NCBI GenBank assembly: GCA_947629585.1
Contig: CANREH010000010.1
Coordinates: 1 to 54,301, forward strand
Direction: 5' to 3'
DNA length: 54,301 bases
From: an uncultured Lachnospiraceae bacterium
GTDB lineage: Bacteria; Bacillota; Clostridia; Lachnospirales; Lachnospiraceae
Part shown: piece after piece, positions 49,039 through 54,301 of the stretch
How positions within the stretch are numbered: position 1 is the first letter of the stretch
Layout of the letters: each line of letters starts with the position of its first letter
The notes under the pieces: model-generated
Databases searched by the model: none
What the model saw: only the letters and a program-made list of their open reading frames with translations
Told to the model about the DNA's origin: nothing
Made by a program: the position numbers and the translations under genes

Positions 49039-50419
49039 GAAATGGCTTTATGACCTGCCGCAGCAGTTCCAGGGGAAGAAAAGGATAGAAGCGCTGATCC
49101 GTGCGTTTGCGCGGCAGATGGAGGATGTCCGGAAGGCGCTGGAAGAAAGCAATGCCCTGACGGATCTGGATACTGCCAGAGGGGTGAACCTTGATTATGT
49201 CGGCACGATTATCCCCCTGACAAGGAAAGAGGCCGGGGAGCTTACCGGGATCGGGGATACCGATCCGGTCATGGAGGACGAGCGGTACCGCCAGTACCTC
49301 CGTTACCAGCTCCTGCGGAACACGAATGAATGCACCTATTACGACCTGATGAAAGGAATTGAGCTGCTCTGGGGCATAAAGCCGGTCTATTACAGGGAAG
49401 ATCCGGCGCTTCCTGCGACAATCATCCTGACCATGCCGTTCTTAAAGCCCGGAGGGGATGCGGCCGTCCTGCTTGGGGAAGTGCCCCTGCTAAAGCCGGC
49501 CGGCGTCGGGCTTACTTTCCTGTATTTCATCCGCATAGCGGTGGAAACTTCGTGGAGCCTGCTTTCCTGCGTTTACGATATTCCCCGGTGCGGCACGCTT
49601 GTATGCGGCACATATCCGCACAGGGCGACGTTCGGGCTGGGAACAGCAGCAATAACAGAAACCGGCGCAGGCGTAACGGTAACGGCATATGGGGAAACCC
49701 TGGCCGGGACGATCCGGATCGGAGGGAAGGCATGGGATGCCACATTAGGATATACGGACAGCATCCATGTCTTTCTGGTCCCGAATGCTGCGGCATCCGT
49801 CCTTGCCCTCATTCCGTCAGGAAGCATTCCTGCAGGAACAAAACCGCAGGCGGTTTCCTTTGGGCTGCTTTCTTCGGCGGACAGCGTTGTGGAAGGGTGC
49901 AGGCAGGACGGGATGTTCCATGCGGCCAGCGCCGGAACCGTCCGGATTGGCGGGAAAACCTATGAGGCGTATCTTGGAAGCCTTGAAAACGGGCATGGGG
50001 TGGAAAGCTCCATGACTGGAAACATAATGCCTGCTGATTCTGTAAGAACCGGGGCAGGAAATGCGGGAACCATTCCGGAAAACAGGCTGAAGGCGGCGTT
50101 TATTACGGCCGGGAACGTGAAAAATACGGAAACGGCTGTAACCAATGCCTATATCCTGCCAGCAGCCGGCCGCCAGACAGCCGGCGGCGGTGCGCTGGCG
50201 GATGCTGCTTATGCGGCCGTTGCCCCTGTTATGGAAATGGAGGCCCTGACGGCTGCCATGCTCCCTTCCCAGCCTGCGGCAGCATCTGCGCGCTGTGGAA
50301 GCGGGACGAAGGCTGCGGCATGGGAAACAGACGGCATAGAGACAGGCACCGGCCTGGAAACGGCGGCCGCAGCCATACGGCGGTGCGGGCAGAAGACGGC
50401 CCGCTGCGGCAGAAAATAA
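49025..50419 (+). CDS. Baseplate gp48-like / tail protein with beta-repeat C-terminus
   Basis: A 464-residue protein. Residues 1-170 match the small wedge/tail-end family that follows J (KRIEALIRAFARQMEDVRKA, RYRQYLRYQLLRNTNECTYY). The C-terminal half is beta-rich and Ala/Gly-heavy, with a diverged repeat (TIRIGGKAWDATLGYTDSI and TVRIGGKTYEAYLGSLENG). It overlaps J by 14 bases. Confidence 0.75.
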   Translation: MTIAEKWLYDLPQQFQGKKRIEALIRAFARQMEDVRKALEESNALTDLDTARGVNLDYVGTIIPLTRKEAGELTGIGDTDPVMEDERYRQYLRYQLLRNTNECTYYDLMKGIELLWGIKPVYYREDPALPATIILTMPFLKPGGDAAVLLGEVPLLKPAGVGLTFLYFIRIAVETSWSLLSCVYDIPRCGTLVCGTYPHRATFGLGTAAITETGAGVTVTAYGETLAGTIRIGGKAWDATLGYTDSIHVFLVPNAAASVLALIPSGSIPAGTKPQAVSFGLLSSADSVVEGCRQDGMFHAASAGTVRIGGKTYEAYLGSLENGHGVESSMTGNIMPADSVRTGAGNAGTIPENRLKAAFITAGNVKNTETAVTNAYILPAAGRQTAGGGALADAAYAAVAPVMEMEALTAAMLPSQPAAASARCGSGTKAAAWETDGIETGTGLETAAAAIRRCGQKTARCGRK

Positions 50420-50439
50420 AACAGAAAGGAGATGGCGGC

Positions 50440-50748
50440 ATGGCGTTTTGGAAAGAGTCATTCCTGGCGGACCGCAGGCAGCAATGGCTCCGGTCTATTT
50501 ATAAGTTCCAGTATCAGGTGGGCGGCGCATGGTATGATGCCAGGATTAACAGCAAAACGGTTTCCGGAAATGCGGTGGTGTTCATGGTGAGCCTGCCGAT
50601 TGTCCCGAAAACGACGCATACCATTACGGGGCTCCGGCTTTGGGACATCACAGGGAAGGTATGTGCGGAACAGGCAGTTTCCGTGAAAAGAACCTCTTCC
50701 CAGGGGGTTTTAGCCAGGTTTGAATTCCCTATTTATGAAAAAGTGTAA
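50440..50748 (+). CDS. Small tail protein
   Basis: A 102-residue beta-rich protein. AAAGGAG lies upstream of ATG 50440. Hydrophobic-alternating strands (VGGAWYDARINSKTVSGNAV) suggest an all-beta adaptor between baseplate and fibre. No family assigned. Confidence 0.65.
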   Translation: MAFWKESFLADRRQQWLRSIYKFQYQVGGAWYDARINSKTVSGNAVVFMVSLPIVPKTTHTITGLRLWDITGKVCAEQAVSVKRTSSQGVLARFEFPIYEKV

Positions 50749-50769
50749 GAGAAGAAAGGAGATGCTGGA

Positions 50770-51258
50770 ATGGCAGTAGCAATCGTAGATCCGGACTATT
50801 TAAACGGCAACAGGACGGGGCAGTACACCCCGGAACTGTGGCTGGATGAGGCAAAAGACGTCCAGTCAGGGAAAATCCTCCAGGAAGGGACGCCGATGGA
50901 TGCGGAGCATTTCAACCACATGGAGCAGGGCATCCATAGCAACGCCCTCCTGCTGGCGCTGCTGACGGAGCAGGTGGCCCATGTGAGGCGGCAGGGAGAC
51001 GCGCTTGACGGGGAAGTGATCCTGGCAGACTTGGCCAACGCGAAGGATTTTTATTTTAACAATTCCGTAAAGACCATAGCGCTGTCGAAACGGCGGAACA
51101 GCCTGGACTACAGGGTGTTTACGGAGATTCAGGGAACCCCGGCCAATGCCGGGGATATCCTGGTTTATGACAAGCAGTTAAACGGCTTTAAGATTGCCTA
51201 TACCGGCAGCGCGAAAAGCGTGTCCGTGAAATGCTTTGTGCAGGGAGGTGTATCGTAG
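50770..51258 (+). CDS. Tail-fibre base protein
   Basis: A 162-residue protein. Seen: GTPMDAEHFNHMEQGI, a segment common in fibre or short-tail proteins that attach to baseplates, then a beta-rich C-terminal domain. GGAG is near the ATG. It ends at the ATG of the next small gene. It may bear the DGR-diversified tip protein further downstream. Confidence 0.7.
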   Translation: MAVAIVDPDYLNGNRTGQYTPELWLDEAKDVQSGKILQEGTPMDAEHFNHMEQGIHSNALLLALLTEQVAHVRRQGDALDGEVILADLANAKDFYFNNSVKTIALSKRRNSLDYRVFTEIQGTPANAGDILVYDKQLNGFKIAYTGSAKSVSVKCFVQGGVS

Positions 51259-51429
51259 ATGGCGGCAAACGTGATTATCCACAGCGAGGAGCGCAGGGAA
51301 AACATACGGAGGACGCTGCTTGATTACGGCGTAGATCCTGCCTGTGCAGGCAGGGAGCAGAAAGACATGGCAGACTGCATCTCGTGCAAAACGGATGAGG
51401 CTGTCGGGAACATGAGAAAGGGGAAATAG
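51259..51429 (+). CDS. Small phage tail-region protein
   Basis: A 56-residue frame whose ATG overlaps the previous TAG (TAGATG), with GGGAGGTG at 51243-51250. It contains two cysteine positions (CAGREQKDMADCISC). Coupled position supports expression. Function unknown. Confidence 0.5.
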   Translation: MAANVIIHSEERRENIRRTLLDYGVDPACAGREQKDMADCISCKTDEAVGNMRKGK

Positions 51430-51431
51430 AC

Positions 51432-51776
51432 ATGAATGTAGTGGAAGTATCTGCAGGGAAAAAGATCGGGTACAGCGTGTATAAGAACAAAATCACGTTT
51501 GAGGATGAAGTTACCCTGAACTGTGAAAAAAGGGAGCAGGATTTTGATGTCTGCATTGACATCTGCGTGGACCGTGACGGGATGCTGACGCTGGGGACGC
51601 TGGGGGAAAGCTATGCCGCACAGGTGGAAATCCCGGCAAGGCAGTATGTGGAAAGGGAAGTTCCGAACCCGGAATATAACCCTGATGACGAGACAAGCCA
51701 GGAAAAAGTCATGGAGAAAATACCGGCAGCATTTTCCATGGCAAACGTGACGCTGAAATTATATGCGGTTGAATAA
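51432..51776 (+). CDS. Small beta-rich tail protein
   Basis: A 114-residue protein, first gene after the small coupled frame. Seen: YSVYKNKITFEDEVTLNCEK and a late MANVTLKLYAVE. Its place next to the diversified protein suggests it could be a chaperone or adaptor of the tip. No family known. Confidence 0.6.
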   Translation: MNVVEVSAGKKIGYSVYKNKITFEDEVTLNCEKREQDFDVCIDICVDRDGMLTLGTLGESYAAQVEIPARQYVEREVPNPEYNPDDETSQEKVMEKIPAAFSMANVTLKLYAVE

Positions 51777-51790
51777 AGGAGGAATGAGTG

Positions 51791-52843
51791 ATGGCAAATT
51801 ATGATCAGTTTGCGGCAGCCGTGAGCGAGCTGTCCGGCGGGAAAAATGTAGTCCTGTTAGATGATATAGGGTATCCGTCTGTTTATGTAAAGATCCCAAA
51901 AGGGAAGATATCTGAGCTGATTAAAGGCGGCACTGAGAACGTCCACCCGGCTTTTTCTGTTGACGGCGTTGAAAAGGCGGCTTTTTATTACAGCAAGTAC
52001 CAGAATATCATTATGAACAACCGGGCATACTCCCTGGCGCACCGGGACCCGGCGGTAAGTCTGAACTGGGATGCCGCAAGGAAAGCCTGCGAGGCGAAGG
52101 GGGCAGGGTTCCATCTGTCCACTATGGCAGAGTGGGCATACATAGCGCTGTGGTGCCGGAAGAACGGAACCATGCCGAGGGGCAACAATAGCTATGGACG
52201 CGACCACATTTACACGCATGAACACGGGGAGGAAGCGTCCAAGGACAGCGCAAAGACCGGGCGGACTTTTACCGGCTCCGGCCCTGTGACATGGAACCAC
52301 AACGGGCAGATTGACGGCATCTGTGACTTGAACGGGAATGTCTGGGAATGGAACTCCGGCATGAGGCTGGTGGACGGGGAAATCCAGATTATCCCATACA
52401 ATAACGCTGCCCTTGGCGCGGAGTGCCAGCAGAACAACGAATCCACGCTTTGGAAAGCTATCAAGGCGGACGGGACCCTTGCCGATCCTAAAACTTCCGG
52501 CACCTTGAAATGGGACTGGAAAGATGGCAAAATCCAGCTTACGGATAAGGAAGTGGCCTATAAGACAGATCAGGGCAACGGCGGCGAATATAAAAGCATG
52601 ACGCTTGCGGACAGCTTAACGGCCCCGGAACTGGCAAAAATCCTCCTGCTTTATCCAGATGAGCCGGACGGTGATTACGGCGGCGATTACCACTGGGTAA
52701 ACACTGTCGGCGAGCGTTTGCCGATTTGCGGGGGCGGCTGGAACCATGGTGCCAGCGCGGGCGTGTTCTCTGTCCACCTGCACAATCCCCGTTCGGCTGT
52801 GGACTGGGGCATTGGCTTCCGCTCCGCTTTTGTTGATCTGTAA
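51791..52843 (+). CDS. DGR target: FGE-sulfatase/C-type-lectin-fold tail tip protein with VR
   Basis: A 350-residue predicted receptor-binding protein. Seen: an N-terminal segment of about 60 residues linking to the tail; then a formylglycine-generating-enzyme/lectin-type fold (ARKACEAKGAGFHLSTMAEW, CDLNGNVWEW); then the variable C-terminus ICGGGWNHGASAGVFS ... NPRSAVDWGIGFRSAF. The GNVWEW and the GFRSA ending are typical of DGR targets. ATG 51791 is preferred over GTG 51788 because AAAGGAGG sits 8 bases upstream. The last 43 codons contain the variable repeat. No catalytic cysteine pair typical of true FGE was noted, so binding rather than catalysis is inferred. Confidence 0.9.
   Translation: MANYDQFAAAVSELSGGKNVVLLDDIGYPSVYVKIPKGKISELIKGGTENVHPAFSVDGVEKAAFYYSKYQNIIMNNRAYSLAHRDPAVSLNWDAARKACEAKGAGFHLSTMAEWAYIALWCRKNGTMPRGNNSYGRDHIYTHEHGEEASKDSAKTGRTFTGSGPVTWNHNGQIDGICDLNGNVWEWNSGMRLVDGEIQIIPYNNAALGAECQQNNESTLWKAIKADGTLADPKTSGTLKWDWKDGKIQLTDKEVAYKTDQGNGGEYKSMTLADSLTAPELAKILLLYPDEPDGDYGGDYHWVNTVGERLPICGGGWNHGASAGVFSVHLHNPRSAVDWGIGFRSAFVDL
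52714..52828 (+). repeat. DGR variable repeat (VR)
   Basis: 115 bases matching the template repeat at 53342-53456 with 12 differences, at 52736, 52737, 52745, 52755, 52770, 52775, 52781, 52796, 52797, 52802, 52808 and 52809. At every one of these the template has A. No non-adenine difference occurs inside the 115 bases. The last 19 bases (about 52810-52828), GC-containing and identical, are the probable homing-initiation (IMH) segment. Confidence 0.97.
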
Positions 52844-52862
52844 TCTGGTTTCTGTGTTCTGA

Positions 52863-52886
52863 GAGGGGCTGTGATAACAGCCCCTC
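52863..52886 (+). promoter_or_regulatory. DGR hairpin/cruciform downstream of VR
   Basis: A perfect 10-pair stem, GAGGGGCTGT with ACAGCCCCTC, with a 4-base loop GATA that fits the GRNA tetraloop seen at DGR target sites. It lies 35 bases after VR and 20 bases after the target stop codon. T-rich sequence follows, so it may also terminate transcription. Confidence 0.85.
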
Positions 52887-52992
52887 CATATTTTTTGCGT
52901 GGAAAATAACGGAATACGATATTTTGTAACAAATCATTGGAAGCAGCAACAGAGCGTTGTAAAATGAAAAAAATGTGGTATAGAGGGATCCT

Positions 52993-53328
52993 ATGGATGA
53001 ATTGAAAATTCTGCAGAAAACATTTGACATGATGAAATATGCATATCCTGCACTGGCACAGTATCCGAAAGGGGAAAAGTTTGCGCTTGCGGCTGATATC
53101 AAGCGGTGCATGGACACAATCCTTGAACGGATTATCGAAGCCAATAAAAGGTATTATAAAAAGACTACACTGCAGGAGCTTGATGTGGCGGTTGAAAAGC
53201 TCAAGGCATACATCCGCCTGTCATACAGCTTAGGTTTTCTGCCTCCAAAGAAATATGAAATATGGTCCGGTCTGGCGGCTGAGATTGGCAGGATGGCAGG
53301 AGGATGGATAAAGAGCGCAAATAAGTAG
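52993..53328 (+). CDS. avd: DGR accessory protein Avd
   Basis: A 111-residue helical protein. Seen: YPKGEKFALAADIKRCMDT, LERIIEANKRYYKKTTLQEL and a basic C-terminus, matching the four-helix-bundle Avd family. Known: pentameric Avd binds the reverse transcriptase and the TR RNA and is needed for adenine-selective synthesis. It lies between VR hairpin and TR, the position found in the Bordetella phage DGR. The ribosome site is weak (AGAGGG). Confidence 0.92.
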   Translation: MDELKILQKTFDMMKYAYPALAQYPKGEKFALAADIKRCMDTILERIIEANKRYYKKTTLQELDVAVEKLKAYIRLSYSLGFLPPKKYEIWSGLAAEIGRMAGGWIKSANK

Positions 53329-53341
53329 GGTACGGGATACT

Positions 53342-53456
53342 GCGTTTGCCGATTTGCGGGGGCAACTGGAACAATGGTGCCAACGCGGGCGTGTTCTATG
53401 TCAACCTGAACAATCCCCGTTCGAATGTGAACTGGAACATTGGCTTCCGCTCCGCT
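53342..53456 (+). repeat. DGR template repeat (TR)
   Basis: 115 bases that template VR. It contains 23 adenines, mostly in AAC/AAT codons (10 Asn) and one TAT, if read in the VR frame. 12 of the 23 are changed in the VR copy. It lies between avd and the reverse transcriptase. It is noncoding as a template; the short frame across it has only a TTG and no ribosome site. Confidence 0.97.
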
Positions 53457-53475
53457 CTGCCCCATAAGTCAGATA

Positions 53476-53575
53476 CCGCAGACCTACTTGGTCTGTGGCC
53501 AGTACAGGGGGTAAAGGATTCCGTTTCCGTCGCTTTGCGAAAAAACAAAGATTTCCGTGTAATGGACACGGAGAT
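53476..53575 (+). ncRNA. Structured segment of the DGR RNA downstream of TR
   Basis: Two hairpins lie between TR and the reverse transcriptase: a 9-pair stem (53476-53484 with 53490-53498, loop TACTT) and a 10-pair stem (53551-53560 with 53566-53575, loop AATGG). Known: DGR RNA needs sequence downstream of TR to prime and bind RT-Avd. The exact RNA ends are not determined. Confidence 0.5.
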
Positions 53576-53644
53576 CGGTGGACACGAATGCCGATAGTAC
53601 CGGATATTCCCGGGGAATTCCGCAATGATCCGAAAGGAGATAAT

Positions 53645-54301
53645 ATGTCCATTAAAAATATTTACCCCAGCATAGTGTCGTTTGAAAACCTGCTCCAGGC
53701 AGAGAAAGATTCCAGGGCAGGGAAACGGTATGAAAAAGAACAGCTTGCATTTTGGGGGAATTTGGAGGATAACCTGCATTCCCTGTCTAAACGCCTGGAA
53801 AACCATGATTACCCGCCGGACATATACCACCATTTTTATGTCTACGAACCGAAACTGCGGAAAGTGATATATTCTGATTATGTTACAAAAATAATCCAAA
53901 GAGCGGCTTATAATGTTTTAAATCCGCTTGTATGCAGAGGGATGATTACAGATACCTATTCCTGCATTGAAAAACGTGGACAGTTAAAAGCCATGCAGCG
54001 TCTGGCTGGCTGGGTGGATTATGTGACACGCAGCGGGGGAAAATGGTATTACCTGAAAATGGATGTTGAAAAATTTTTCTACCGGATGGATCATGATATC
54101 CTTATGAAAATTATCCGGAAAAAAATAGAGGACAGGGATGCAGCCGCATTCCTGGAACATTATATATGCCATGCATCCAGGGCATTCGGGCTTCCGATTG
54201 GAACCAAGTCGCCGCTGGATATCCCGGATGAGGAAATGCTCTGGGATGTTGGGATTGCCATTGGCGGCGGGTTATCCCATATGTATGGCAATATGTATCT
54301 G
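53645..54301 (+). CDS. DGR reverse transcriptase, 5' part (cut by the window edge)
   Basis: The first 219 residues. Seen: an N-terminal part typical of group II intron/DGR RTs; YYLKMDVEKFFYRMDHDIL around residues 137-155, with the first catalytic Asp at 140; and AIGGGLSHMYGNMYL near residues 205-219, the motif-4 region. Motif 4 here ends in SH, where DGR enzymes usually have SQ and other RTs SP. The YxDD box would follow and is not in the window. AAAGGAGA precedes ATG 53645. Together with TR, VR and avd it identifies a DGR. Confidence 0.93.
   Translation, partial: MSIKNIYPSIVSFENLLQAEKDSRAGKRYEKEQLAFWGNLEDNLHSLSKRLENHDYPPDIYHHFYVYEPKLRKVIYSDYVTKIIQRAAYNVLNPLVCRGMITDTYSCIEKRGQLKAMQRLAGWVDYVTRSGGKWYYLKMDVEKFFYRMDHDILMKIIRKKIEDRDAAAFLEHYICHASRAFGLPIGTKSPLDIPDEEMLWDVGIAIGGGLSHMYGNMYL

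Noticed and set aside
53346-53597. Open frame running across the DGR template repeat
   Set aside because: It starts at TTG without a ribosome site and owes its VR-like protein look to being the template itself; it is treated as TR, not a gene.

Overview
The window reads as a Gram-positive, low-to-medium GC Firmicute, most likely a gut Lachnospiraceae-type clostridium. The reasons are strong AGGAGG ribosome sites throughout, a group B type [FeFe] hydrogenase, and clostridial metabolic genes beside a prophage of clostridial type. No rRNA, tRNA or CRISPR array was seen.

Bases 1 to about 8050 are host chromosome. First comes an operon for sulfur transfer into homocysteine: a ThiS-like carrier with a C-terminal tail, a ThiF-like activating enzyme and a MetY-like PLP enzyme. 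It runs into a convergent LysR regulator that sits divergently from an alpha/beta hydrolase across a perfect LysR-type dyad. A PHP-domain phosphoesterase, a small membrane protein, the hydrogenase and some gene debris with small ORFs follow.

From about 8.1 kb to the right edge the window holds a large contractile-tailed (myovirus) prophage whose right end lies outside the window. Its order is: a cargo gene; a large serine integrase; a CI-like repressor with operators; early regulators; RecT, a PD-(D/E)XK exonuclease, a replisome organiser, a DnaC-like loader and a RusA resolvase; DUF1351; a Dam methylase; and a late activator. A reverse-strand putative nuclease and a four-gene cassette (ParB-like, LmbE deacetylase, WbqC-like, glycosyltransferase) follow. 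The packaging and head genes come next, then sheath, tube, tape measure, baseplate, spike and fibre genes.

The right end is a diversity-generating retroelement (DGR) in the classic order: target gene with VR, hairpin, avd, TR, reverse transcriptase (cut by the window edge). The 115-bp VR and TR differ at 12 positions, all of them adenines in TR, which rewrites nine codons of the C-terminal lectin-like fold of the target. That pattern is direct evidence of adenine-specific mutagenic retrohoming.

Other notable features: the portal protein carries a Nudix domain and a C-terminal nuclease-like toxin domain, followed by an overlapping CPCC-type gene that looks like its immunity partner. The same unusual promoter (TTGACAACGG, 16-nt spacer, TACGAT) precedes three separate prophage accessory units. 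A 10-G tract fuses RusA to the next gene. Hairpin/T-run elements stand just before several late genes.
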